12,204 nt of DNA from Candidatus Desantisiibacteriota bacterium (GTDB lineage: Bacteria; JACRDZ01). The notes below the pieces were generated by a model. That model was given only the letters and a program-made list of their open reading frames with translations. It was not told the origin of the DNA and made no database searches. Both the position numbers and the translations under genes were made by a program. This document shows, one piece after another, positions 1 through 7,370 of this stretch. Numbering within the stretch: position 1 is the stretch's first letter; every line of letters starts with the position of its first letter. The DNA is taken from assembly GCA_016209155.1 (NCBI GenBank), contig JACQWU010000064.1:1-12204 (forward strand). Reading direction: 5' to 3'.

Positions 1-857
1 CGTACAGGGCGGTAAATAATACCTGCCTGACACAATCTGCATCCTCGCGAACATCCTCTTGATATCTCAAGTATTGCCCTGTCATGGACTATTGAAATGT
101 ATGGGACTATATATCTATCAGGATAAAATTCCCTGTCCAGATAAGCAAATATTCTTTTATCAATAATAGAAGGGATGAGATTATTTTTAGGCAGAAAATT
201 ACAGAAAGAACCGTCTCCATTATATTTAATATCATAAAAATCCGGAATGTAAATACCTTTTATTTTTGCGAGTGCGCGTAAAACCTCCTGTCTGTCAGCA
301 AATTTATCACGCCAGTTTTTGCAAGTTTCAGCAATTTCAATAACAACATCTTCCCCGTCCCCGATAACAAAAGCATCAAAAAAGTCAGCCATTGGTTCAG
401 GATTAAAAACACAAGGCCCGCCTGCAATTATAAGAGGGTGTTTTTTTTCTCTTTCACACGAAAGGATAGGAATATTGCCAAGATCCAGCATATTTAATAC
501 ATTTGTATACGAAGTTTCATTTTGCAGAGTAAAACCGATTATATCAAATTTATAAAGCGGAGTTCCTGATTCCAGACTTAAAAGAGGAATTTTTTGGCTG
601 CGCAGAATTGCTTCCATATCAGGAGCGGGCGCGTATACTCTTTCGGCAGACACATCATGAAGATTGTTCAAAACATGATATAATATTCTCTGCCCCAGAT
701 TAGACATCCCGATTTCATACATGTCCGGAAAAGCCAGAGCAATTTTTAATTTTGGAGAAATAGAATTAGTATGTAATGAATTCCACTCCTTATTTATATA
801 TTGAGCCGGTCTTTCAACTGATAATATTTGATCTTGAATAATTTTACGGAATTCCAT
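1..857 (-). CDS. TIGR03960-type B12-binding radical SAM protein, N-terminal part (runs off left edge)
   Basis: Read on the minus strand from the ATG at 857, this frame stays open to the window edge (285 codons) although no complete ORF is present, because the C-terminal half lies outside. The start MEFRKIIQDQILSVERPAQY and the following KLKIALAFPDMYEIGMSNLG are typical of the cobalamin-binding-like N-terminal domain of the TIGR03960 family. PLIIAGGPCVFNPEPMADFF and FVIGDGEDVV are the usual second half of that domain. The radical SAM cluster motif CX3CX2C is visible at residues 269, 273 and 276 (RGCSRGCRLC), close to the edge. Members are [4Fe-4S]/SAM enzymes, often encoded next to a TIGR03936 partner and RNase G; their substrate is unsettled. 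A GAGGG ribosome site lies about 10 bases before the ATG. Family recognition is from memory of conserved motifs; the truncation is only a window effect. Confidence 0.9.
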   Translation of the reverse strand, partial: MEFRKIIQDQILSVERPAQYINKEWNSLHTNSISPKLKIALAFPDMYEIGMSNLGQRILYHVLNNLHDVSAERVYAPAPDMEAILRSQKIPLLSLESGTPLYKFDIIGFTLQNETSYTNVLNMLDLGNIPILSCEREKKHPLIIAGGPCVFNPEPMADFFDAFVIGDGEDVVIEIAETCKNWRDKFADRQEVLRALAKIKGIYIPDFYDIKYNGDGSFCNFLPKNNLIPSIIDKRIFAYLDREFYPDRYIVPYISIVHDRAILEISRGCSRGCRLCQAGIIYRPV

Positions 858-933
858 TTTAGTTAATCCCTCTTTAAAAAATAATGATTTTATGCCGGAA
901 AATATAAAAAGATAAACAGGCAGACAAATAAAT

Positions 934-962
934 ATTATATCATACTATGGTATAAATTATAA
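934..962 (-). promoter_or_regulatory. Candidate extended -10 promoter for the radical SAM gene
   Basis: On the minus strand a perfect TATAAT (934-939) is preceded by TGA (940-942), giving an extended -10 TGnTATAAT. A weak -35, TTATAA, lies at 957-962 with 17-bp spacing. Transcription would start near 927 and leave a leader of about 70 nt. The site lies between the HD-GYP stop codon and the radical SAM start, so the two minus-strand genes can be transcribed separately. Confidence 0.45.
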
Positions 963-973
963 GGAGGAATTGT

Positions 974-2224
974 TTAAAAGCTAAATAGATCATATCTGTT
1001 TTTTGCGGATGCTTGAGAAGTGCTGCGGATATGATTAATTTCATCAAAATTATTTGCAAGCACATTTACAATATTAGTATCCAGAGCCTGTTTTTTAGCC
1101 ATATCATTTAATACTTTTAATGAGGAATCCCTGGGCATTCCATTTCTGTATGGACGGTCTTCAGTAATGGCAGTGAATACATCAGCAACTGACATTATTC
1201 TTGATCCAATAGAAAGATTATCCCCTTCGTGATGAAACGGATACCCGTATCCATTCAGCCGTTCATGATGAAAAGAAGCCCATTCATTTATTTCTTCAAG
1301 ACCCGGAACAGTTTTTAGTATTTGATATGTATAGTACGTATGGCATTTAATAATATTAAATTCAAAATTTGTTAACCTGTCCTGTTTTTCCAGTATTTCC
1401 TTTGGTACTGCAAGCTTGCCGAGGTCATGAAGATAACCCGCAATTTTCATCATATAACATTCATTTTCCGATAAACCGCAGAATTTAGCCAGCGCTTCGG
1501 CACTGGAAGCTATACCGCATGAATGTGTTGCAGTAAACCTACTTCTAAAGTCAATAACATGGCTTATCATTATTACAAAATCAAAAAATTCTTTCAATGT
1601 CAATTTTTTATCTATATCAGAAATTTTGTCTTTTATGATTGAGCTTAATAATGGAGAAACGCAATTAAACCAGAAACATTCTTTATTCGCAATATGTTTA
1701 AAGACTTTGACCAATTGTGCGGAGAATTTCTTTTCTGAATTCTCTTCAATTATTTTTATGATATCATTAATCTGATTTATTATATATTCCTGTTTATTTA
1801 TAAGGACGGCGATTCTGTCAGCCAGATGCAGAATATGACTTCCAAAAGGAATTTTTTCCGATAAATCAGATGAATTTGCTTCATTCCATGAGGTATGATG
1901 GTATTTAATGATTTGGGCGGATTTGGAAAGAGGTTCAAATATTTTTAAAAGAGCGCTTCCCGTTTCAGCATGATTCTGCGATTCAATTTCAAATTTGAGT
2001 GTACTCATTCTTTCCTTAAGAGATAGAGCGCCGATATCATGCAGCAGTGCCGCTAAAACAATATTATTTTGTTCCTCTTCTGACAGTTCTAATTCGGATG
2101 TTATCTCAAGCGTAATATAAGCAACCAGTTTATGGTGATTAACTAAAGACGGATTTATTAAATCCGTTGCACTGGATAAGCACATAATCAAATCCAGAAG
2201 ATTGATTTGATGTTCCCTGATCAT
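974..2224 (-). CDS. Tandem HD / HD-GYP domain phosphohydrolase (416 aa)
   Basis: A soluble protein with two HD-type metal-dependent phosphohydrolase domains. The C-terminal one (about 205-400) is a canonical HD-GYP domain: H234, HDLGK at 266-270, H295, HHERLNGYGYP at 319-329 and D348 in SVADVF. This family hydrolyses cyclic di-GMP. The N-terminal half (about 20-140) repeats the fold with HH30-31, HD62-63 (HDIGA in place of HDIGK), H85, HH109-110 and D136 in HLADR, but has no GYP, so it may be a second active or a divergent regulatory HD domain. No transmembrane segment or sensor domain is apparent. Start choice: two purine-rich sites (AAGGAG and GAGGAG, 2227-2238) sit 2 and 8 bases before the ATG. 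Activity on cyclic di-GMP follows from the family, not from the sequence alone. The first 28 bp upstream are followed at once by a palindromic repeat element, so its promoter may have been displaced or supplied by that element. Confidence 0.9.
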   Translation of the reverse strand: MIREHQINLLDLIMCLSSATDLINPSLVNHHKLVAYITLEITSELELSEEEQNNIVLAALLHDIGALSLKERMSTLKFEIESQNHAETGSALLKIFEPLSKSAQIIKYHHTSWNEANSSDLSEKIPFGSHILHLADRIAVLINKQEYIINQINDIIKIIEENSEKKFSAQLVKVFKHIANKECFWFNCVSPLLSSIIKDKISDIDKKLTLKEFFDFVIMISHVIDFRSRFTATHSCGIASSAEALAKFCGLSENECYMMKIAGYLHDLGKLAVPKEILEKQDRLTNFEFNIIKCHTYYTYQILKTVPGLEEINEWASFHHERLNGYGYPFHHEGDNLSIGSRIMSVADVFTAITEDRPYRNGMPRDSSLKVLNDMAKKQALDTNIVNVLANNFDEINHIRSTSQASAKNRYDLFSF

Positions 2225-2251
2225 TTCTCCTTCTCCTCATTAATGATATAA

Positions 2252-2431
2252 TACCTGAATCTTGCATAGCAAGATTCAGAAATCGCCAATACATCCCGAA
2301 ATCCCGCGTCTTCGGCGATTTTGCTCCTCACCGTACTGGTTAAGTACGGTTGCGTCATAAAATCGCCTGCCAGACTTGTCTTTCGGGCGTCTTGGCGATT
2401 TTACCTGAATCTGAAGAGCAAGATTCAGGTA
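2252..2431. repeat. 180-bp nested-palindrome, MITE-like element
   Basis: Perfect 14-bp terminal inverted repeats (TACCTGAATCTTGC at 2252-2265; its reverse complement at 2418-2431) enclose further matched arms: 2280-2289 with 2392-2401 (AAATCGCCAA/TTGGCGATTT), 2295-2301 with 2381-2387 (CCCGAAA/TTTCGGG), 2314-2322 with 2359-2367 (GGCGATTTT/AAAATCGCC), and a central ACCGTACT-GGTTA-AGTACGGT hairpin at 2330-2350. Each terminal repeat also forms its own local hairpin (2255-2279 and 2403-2430). It encodes no protein. Size, terminal repeats and self-complementarity fit a miniature non-autonomous transposable element or a REP/BIME-like element. No convincing target-site duplication is visible at the AT-rich flanks. 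The rest of the 2225-2536 intergenic region is the short HD-GYP leader (2225-2251) and an AT-rich recQ leader (2432-2536) in which I see no clear promoter. Confidence 0.75.
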
Positions 2432-2536
2432 ATAATAATTTTAATCCTTTTATGGACAAAGTCAAGTATCTATTTTAGTGCATTAATTAATTGGAAATAT
2501 TTTGAAAAAAAAGCATTTTATGTTACCATAACATCC

Positions 2537-4228
2537 ATGAAAAATTCTGCGCTTATGGTATTATCAAAATATTGGGGATATAAGACTTTCCTCCCGTTTC
2601 AGGAAGAAGCAATATTATCCATATTGGATTCTAAAGACACTCTTACTGTGCTTCCCACAGGAGGCGGGAAATCCGTATGTTTTCAAGTTCCCGCAATAAT
2701 AAGTGAGGGGATGGCGGTAATAATTTCACCTTTAATAGCACTTATGAAAGATCAGGTGGATTATCTTAAAGATATAGGGATAGAAGCAGAATGTCTCAAT
2801 TCCAGTCTTGATCAAAATACTCAAAGAAATATTATAAATAAAATTCTAAATGGCAGTTTGAAACTCTTGTATATCTCTCCCGAAAGGTTAATGTTTAAAC
2901 ATGAAAGAGAGCTTTTGAAAAGAGTAAAACTTTCATTTTTTGTAATTGATGAGGCACATTGTATAAGTCACTGGGGGCATAATTTCAGAGTTGATTCTCC
3001 GCATATATATACAGGTAATATTGACAGACCAAACCTTACCTATCGCCTGCTTCATCGCTCAGGAAATGTTATAAGTCAAATTGTTGATGTTATAAAAAAG
3101 CATCACAACGAAGCAGGTATAATTTATTGTCTCAGGAGAACAGATGTTGATGAAATTTCGTTGAAATTGAATAATCTCGGATACAGAAACTTGCCTTACC
3201 ATGCGGGGCTTTCGGATAATATCCGTAAAAAAAATCAGGATGAATTTTCGCTGGAAAAAATTCCCATTATTGTTGCCACAATTGCATTTGGGATGGGAAT
3301 AGACAGGTCAAATATACGTTATGTTATTCATGCCGCAATGCCAAAATCGATAGAACATTATCAGCAGGAAACGGGAAGAGCAGGGCGTGACGGATTGCCG
3401 TCAGACTGCTATATGTTTTATTCCGGACATGATTACAAAATATGGGAATATATGCTGAGTGATTCGTCCTGCCGGGAAGTTATGCTTTCAAAGCTGAAAA
3501 TTTTATATAATTTTTGCACAAGACCTGAATGCAGACATAGATATCTCGTTAATTATTTCGGACAGCAATATTATAGAGCAAACTGCGGTTCATGTGATTA
3601 CTGCCTTGGTGAAGTAGAAACAGTTTCAGACGCTCTTATTATAGGGCAGAAAATATTGTCATGCGTGGTACGGGTAAATGAAAAATTTGGAGCTGATCAT
3701 GTATCGAATATATTAAAAGGTAATTTAACGGAAAATATTTCAAGATGGGGACATGAAAAGCTTTCCACATTTGCGCTTTTGTCCGGTGAATCAAAAGTAT
3801 TTATAAGATTCATGATAGAACAACTCTTAGGGCAGGGATTTCTTATAAGAGACAAGGAATTTTTGACCCTGTCTGTGACGGAATCGGGCAGAAGACTTTT
3901 AAAAGGCGAGATCGTCCCTGTGCTTGCAAAGCCGGTCGCAGGCAGTAAGAAGAAAGAAATAGAAAAAAAGCATAAAACAAAGCATGAGAAAGAATGGACA
4001 GGTATAGATGAAACTCTTTTCGAACTCCTGCGCGCAAAACGCGCAGATCTTGCAAGAGAAAAAAGTATCCCCGCATATATTGTTTTCAGCGACAAAACCC
4101 TGCGCGATATGGCAGAAATAAAACCTGTATCCGCTGACCAGCTACGAGGAGTATTCGGCGTAGGAGAAGTAAAACTCCGCCAGTATGGTGATATATTCCT
4201 GAAATTAATAAAAGAATATATTGGTTAG
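2537..4228 (+). CDS. recQ: RecQ-family ATP-dependent DNA helicase lacking the motif III segment (563 aa)
   Basis: A 3'-5' SF2 DNA helicase of the RecQ family. In order: the Q-motif region YWGYKTFLPFQEEAI; Walker A (TGGGKS, about residues 41-46); LISPERL-type motif (LLYISPERL); DEAH at 138-141 followed by the aromatic-rich loop HCISHWGHNFR; motif IV (GIIYCLRRTDVDEIS); motifs V/VI (VATIAFGMGIDRSNIRYVIH, QQETGRAGRDG); the zinc-binding cysteines (ECRHRYL... NCGSCDYC); a winged-helix RQC domain; and a complete C-terminal HRDC domain. Odd: after HNFR (about residue 151) the sequence jumps straight to VDSPHIYTGNIDRPNL. Compared with E. coli RecQ as I recall it, about 38-40 residues are missing, including motif III (ALTATA). 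The frame is kept. Start: the frame is open from 2321, but that extension is translated repeat element and matches nothing in RecQ; the ATG at 2537 gives a normal RecQ N terminus, though with no clear ribosome site. Confidence 0.9.
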   Translation: MKNSALMVLSKYWGYKTFLPFQEEAILSILDSKDTLTVLPTGGGKSVCFQVPAIISEGMAVIISPLIALMKDQVDYLKDIGIEAECLNSSLDQNTQRNIINKILNGSLKLLYISPERLMFKHERELLKRVKLSFFVIDEAHCISHWGHNFRVDSPHIYTGNIDRPNLTYRLLHRSGNVISQIVDVIKKHHNEAGIIYCLRRTDVDEISLKLNNLGYRNLPYHAGLSDNIRKKNQDEFSLEKIPIIVATIAFGMGIDRSNIRYVIHAAMPKSIEHYQQETGRAGRDGLPSDCYMFYSGHDYKIWEYMLSDSSCREVMLSKLKILYNFCTRPECRHRYLVNYFGQQYYRANCGSCDYCLGEVETVSDALIIGQKILSCVVRVNEKFGADHVSNILKGNLTENISRWGHEKLSTFALLSGESKVFIRFMIEQLLGQGFLIRDKEFLTLSVTESGRRLLKGEIVPVLAKPVAGSKKKEIEKKHKTKHEKEWTGIDETLFELLRAKRADLAREKSIPAYIVFSDKTLRDMAEIKPVSADQLRGVFGVGEVKLRQYGDIFLKLIKEYIG

Positions 4229-4230
4229 CA

Positions 4231-4259
4231 TTTATTCAAAAGAATATTTGTGCTATAAT
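4231..4259 (+). promoter_or_regulatory. Candidate extended -10 promoter for the cytochrome/DUF362 pair
   Basis: TGCTATAAT at 4251-4259 is a perfect extended -10 element. The -35 position with 17-bp spacing (TTTATT, 4231-4236) is weak, as is usual for extended -10 promoters. It falls directly after the recQ stop codon and about 45 bp before the cytochrome start. Confidence 0.5.
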
Positions 4260-4290
4260 TTAATTAGAAATCCAGGTGTATAGACTGAAG

Positions 4291-4298
4291 GGAGAAGG
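4291..4298 (+). promoter_or_regulatory. Ribosome-binding site that favours the GTG start of the cytochrome gene
   Basis: GGAGAAGG lies 6 bases before GTG 4305, whereas the downstream ATG at 4347 has no comparable site. The strong spacing supports GTG 4305, although the ATG would give a more typical signal peptide (MRKKIILLLL). Confidence 0.5.
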
Positions 4299-4304
4299 TT
4301 ATTA

Positions 4305-5594
4305 GTGTGTGATTACACAAAACTAAAGTGTACATTACAAACATTTATGAGAAAAAAAATCATTCTACTTTTATTAATTATTATAATGAATATAAATCCG
4401 TATATATTCGGAAAGCAGGATATATCTTTTCAATTCGACTCTAATTCCATTGTTAATTCTAAAAATAATTTGTCCGAAGAAAAAATTATAGTTTATGAGC
4501 CAAATAGGAATAACATTCTGGTTAAAAGAGATTCCATCATAATTGCAGGACAGCGGAAAGAAAGCAGCATTAATGATATAAAAATTAAGAATAATTCAAT
4601 GGAAAAAAAAGAACAGTTAAAAGATATATTTCATTTGACCATTAAATTATTTCCCGGTGAAAATGATATTAAAATAAGCAGTAAAGAAGATATGATTTTT
4701 AATATGAAAGTATATTATCAAAAAGAGGGAGATTCTTCTCCTGTTGCTAATAAATATGAAAGTTATGTGTTTCATGCGGAGAAGGTTAATGAATTCTGTG
4801 AAAAATGTCATATTGTTGATGCAAATAAAGGCAAAAAAAATAATTGTTATATTCAATGTCATAACGATATGGTAAAGCAGGATGTGATAAAACCGCACGG
4901 ACCTATAGGAGAAGGGGCATGTCTGGCATGCCATGATCCTGACGGAGTTGCTTCGGGGTATGCGCCTTTTTTAGAAGGAGGAGAAATTTGCTATACCTGT
5001 CATGAAAAATTTACTTCCGGTAAATACATTCACACAGCTACTGAAATGGGAGATTGCATGGTATGTCATGATCCTCATGGGAGCCAGTATCCTTTTTTTA
5101 TCAGAGAACCTGAAAATAAAATATGTTTTAAATGTCATGCAAATATGACTGAGCGGCAAGAAAATATATATGATTCTACAGGTGAAAATATTTTAAGAAC
5201 AGAAGTCCGTACTGTAAAATACCAGCATGCTCCGGTGAAAGAAGGATTATGTTTAAAATGCCATGATCCCCATTTTTCGGACTATAGCAAAGCAAATTTG
5301 AGAAAAAGGATAACAGCTTTGTGTAAGGATAGAGATTGTCATGTGGCTATTTTAGAGAAATTGGATAAACATTTTCATGCGTATGATATATTTATTAAAC
5401 TAGGATCTTCTGTTATTTTGCCAAAAGATCTAAGAAAAGATGAGTATAATAAAATAGTCTGTTATAGTTGCCATGATCCTCATGGAAGCAATAACGAAAA
5501 GCTTTTAAGGAAACCTTCTGAAATATTATGTCCATGGTGTCATGTAAATATGCCAAAAAAATCTGAAAATGAGGAAAAAGATAAAATAGAATAA
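4305..5594 (+). CDS. Exported multiheme c-type cytochrome with doubled CXXCH domains (up to 10 hemes)
   Basis: A probable periplasmic or surface electron carrier. An N-terminal signal sequence is clear (MRKKIILLLLIIIMNINPYI, from residue 15 if the GTG start is used). Residues of about 45-150 have no cysteine motif; a stretch ending FHLTIKLFPGENDIKI resembles the repeat pattern of bacterial Ig-like beta-sandwich domains. From residue 165 onward come the heme sites: CEKCH, CYIQCH, CLACH, CYTCH, CMVCH, CFKCH, CLKCH, CKDRDCH, CYSCH and CPWCH (409-413). That is eight canonical CXXCH plus one CX3CH and one CX4CH. Pairs such as CLACHDPDG...CYTCH and CYSCHDPHGS...CPWCH are the doubled-CXXCH (PF09699) pattern. 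The heme count of ten assumes the two unusual sites are used. It lies 13 bp before the DUF362 ferredoxin gene, so the two are probably cotranscribed. Redox partner and physiological role cannot be read from the sequence. Confidence 0.9.
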   Translation: MCDYTKLKCTLQTFMRKKIILLLLIIIMNINPYIFGKQDISFQFDSNSIVNSKNNLSEEKIIVYEPNRNNILVKRDSIIIAGQRKESSINDIKIKNNSMEKKEQLKDIFHLTIKLFPGENDIKISSKEDMIFNMKVYYQKEGDSSPVANKYESYVFHAEKVNEFCEKCHIVDANKGKKNNCYIQCHNDMVKQDVIKPHGPIGEGACLACHDPDGVASGYAPFLEGGEICYTCHEKFTSGKYIHTATEMGDCMVCHDPHGSQYPFFIREPENKICFKCHANMTERQENIYDSTGENILRTEVRTVKYQHAPVKEGLCLKCHDPHFSDYSKANLRKRITALCKDRDCHVAILEKLDKHFHAYDIFIKLGSSVILPKDLRKDEYNKIVCYSCHDPHGSNNEKLLRKPSEILCPWCHVNMPKKSENEEKDKIE

Positions 5595-5607
5595 TAGAAT
5601 TGCCTAA

Positions 5608-6747
5608 ATGAAAACAAAAATCAGTATTATCCCATGCTCTCATTATGAACAAATAGATATAGATAAATCCATAGAGGAATGCCTTAAAAGGTTTGGCGGC
5701 ATTGAGCAGTTTGTTTCTGCCGGGAAAAAGGTTCTGATCAAACCCAATATCTTAATGGAAAAAAAGCCTGAAGAATGTGTCACTACGCATCCTTCTATTA
5801 TCCGTTCAGTGATAAAACAGGTGAAAAAAGCAGGAGGGATTCCTTTTGTCGGCGACAGTCCTGGGGGTGCTGTTTCCGGGATTGATAAGGTACTCAATAT
5901 TGCCGGGATTAAAGAAGCGGTTTTATCCGAAGGCGGGGAAATTATTAATTTTGAAACAGAAGGAATAGATAAAATTGATACGGATTTTAATTTCCTTCCT
6001 CATTATTATATTTCACATATAGTTAAAGAAGTTGATGTAATAATAAATCTTCCGAAATTAAAAACACACGGTCTTACCAAATACACCGGAGCAATAAAAA
6101 ATATGTTCGGGATTGTTCCCGGTATGCATAAACCTAATGTTCATCGTTATGCTCCCGGAATACGGGATTTTTCAGAAGCTATTGTGGATATATTTGGAAG
6201 AGCAATACCTGTTTTAAATATTATGGATGCTGTTTACGGGATGGAGGGAAACGGACCATCAGCGGGAATTCCGAGGTTTATTGGTTATATAATAGCAGGT
6301 ACTGATGCTGTTGCTATAGATGCCGTATGTTCTTATATAATAGGTTACAAGGTTGACGAAATATTGACTACGGTAATAGCTCATAAGCGTAATTTAGGAG
6401 AGATGGATTTAAATAATATTGATATTGAAGGAAAAAATTTAAACTCTTTGCGTATTCCCGATTTTATCAAACCTGAAACCTCTCTTAGTATGATTCTTCC
6501 TCCAAAATTACTTCAATTTATTTATTCGAAAATTAAAATTAAACCCGCAATCAACCCGTCAAAATGCGTGAAGTGCCTGGTTTGTGTGAAAAAATGTCCT
6601 GTATCAGCAATAAATTTTTTAAATAATAAGTTTATTTTTGACTATAATGTCTGTATTGAATGTTTATGCTGTCATGAATTATGTAAAGAAAAAGCCATTG
6701 TACTTAAAAAAAGCCTGCTTGCAAAACTTTTCCTTGGCAGGAGATAA
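5608..6747 (+). CDS. DUF362 protein with C-terminal 2[4Fe-4S] ferredoxin domain (379 aa)
   Basis: The first ~300 residues form a DUF362 domain (VLIKPNILMEKKPEECVTTHP, VIINLPKLKTHGLTKYTGAI KNMFG, GTDAVAIDAVC), a family of unsettled function found mainly in anaerobes. The C terminus carries two 4Fe-4S motifs: CVKCLVCVKKCP starting at residue 320 and CIECLCCHELCKEKAI starting at 349. The second lacks the usual Pro after the last Cys (CK instead of CP), which is common in this family. The total length is normal. No signal peptide or membrane segment is seen, so it is probably cytoplasmic, while the neighbouring cytochrome is exported; a direct electron path between them is therefore not implied. 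The ATG at 5608 has no clear Shine-Dalgarno site and follows the cytochrome stop by 13 bp, which suggests translation coupled to the upstream gene. Confidence 0.9.
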   Translation: MKTKISIIPCSHYEQIDIDKSIEECLKRFGGIEQFVSAGKKVLIKPNILMEKKPEECVTTHPSIIRSVIKQVKKAGGIPFVGDSPGGAVSGIDKVLNIAGIKEAVLSEGGEIINFETEGIDKIDTDFNFLPHYYISHIVKEVDVIINLPKLKTHGLTKYTGAIKNMFGIVPGMHKPNVHRYAPGIRDFSEAIVDIFGRAIPVLNIMDAVYGMEGNGPSAGIPRFIGYIIAGTDAVAIDAVCSYIIGYKVDEILTTVIAHKRNLGEMDLNNIDIEGKNLNSLRIPDFIKPETSLSMILPPKLLQFIYSKIKIKPAINPSKCVKCLVCVKKCPVSAINFLNNKFIFDYNVCIECLCCHELCKEKAIVLKKSLLAKLFLGRR

Positions 6748-6789
6748 TCGTAATGGTTCAGTTATTGGTGGAAATTATTGCAGCTAATA

Positions 6790-6831
6790 TAGAGACGCAA
6801 AATTTTGGAGACGCAAGATTTTGCGTCTCTA
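6790..6831. repeat. Intergenic hairpin repeat (TAGAGACGCAAAAT arms)
   Basis: A perfect 14-bp inverted repeat (6790-6803 with 6818-6831) has a 14-nt loop that contains a third copy of GAGACGCAA (6808-6816). This can pair with TTGCGTCTC (6821-6829) to form an alternative hairpin. Outside it, GGTGG (near 6770) and CCACT (near 6846) plus scattered matches form a weak larger palindrome. There is no T-tract after the stem, so it is unlikely to be an intrinsic terminator. The rest of the 6748-6957 gap contains only the promoter candidate upstream of the next gene. Confidence 0.65.
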
Positions 6832-6885
6832 CAAAATATCGATTACCACTAAGAACGAGCTATTACAGATGATTTTAAAATTTTC

Positions 6886-6914
6886 TTGCTTTTTATTTGT
6901 TATATGGTTAGAAT
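6886..6914 (+). promoter_or_regulatory. Candidate sigma70-like promoter for the response regulator pair
   Basis: TTGCTT (6886-6891) and TAGAAT (6909-6914) are separated by 17 bp, about 43 bp before the start codon. The -10 matches the consensus in five of six positions; the -35 is weak. Confidence 0.35.
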
Positions 6915-6957
6915 ATAAATGTTAAAATCAGATAATAGATAATCAGGAAAAATAAAA

Positions 6958-7341
6958 ATGGCAGAAAATCTAAAAAAAATTTTAATAATTGATGATCAGG
7001 AAGATATTCTGGATTTTACAAGTCTTGTACTGAAGGAATATGGACATTTTGAGGTGATATGCGCAAACAGCGGTATGGATGGTATAGATAAAGCAGCTAA
7101 ATATCTGCCTGATTTGATCCTTCTTGATACATGGATGCCGGATATTGATGGTCATGAAATATGCCATAAATTAAAAAACAGCAAAAAAACCAGTCATATA
7201 AAAATAGCGATGTTCACGGCCGCGGTAACTGAAAAAGAAAAGAAAAAATCTTTAGAAAATTTAGCCGATGCTTTTATTGAAAAACCTTTTGCCCCTGATG
7301 AATTAATAAAAAAAATAAATGAAATTTTAAAAATGATCTAA
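6958..7341 (+). CDS. Stand-alone response-regulator receiver protein (CheY-like, 127 aa)
   Basis: A single REC domain with every expected residue: the acidic pair D12-D13 (LIIDDQED), the phosphoacceptor D57 (LILLDTWMPDIDG), the switch threonine T87 (MFTAA) and lysine K109 (IEKPF). There is no output domain, so it must act by protein contact or as a phosphorelay intermediate. No histidine kinase gene is in the window. The upstream AGGA (in TCAGGAAAA) is the likely ribosome site. It is followed 29 bp later by a small membrane protein gene in the same direction and without an obvious terminator between, so the two may be cotranscribed. The partner kinase and the process controlled are unknown. 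Confidence 0.92.
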   Translation: MAENLKKILIIDDQEDILDFTSLVLKEYGHFEVICANSGMDGIDKAAKYLPDLILLDTWMPDIDGHEICHKLKNSKKTSHIKIAMFTAAVTEKEKKKSLENLADAFIEKPFAPDELIKKINEILKMI

Positions 7342-7370
7342 TAAAGTAATTTATATGTAACGGTGCTATA

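Noticed and set aside
319-555. Plus-strand 78-aa frame inside the radical SAM gene
   Set aside because: It is antisense to a clearly recognisable, long protein-coding frame on the minus strand, and its sequence has no family features.
2321-2536. 72-codon N-terminal extension of the RecQ frame
   Set aside because: It translates the palindromic element and an AT-rich leader, has no RecQ similarity, and the ATG at 2537 gives a normal RecQ start.
3697-4095. Minus-strand frames opposite the recQ C-terminal region
   Set aside because: The plus-strand frame shows RQC and HRDC domains; the antisense frames are low-complexity shadows.
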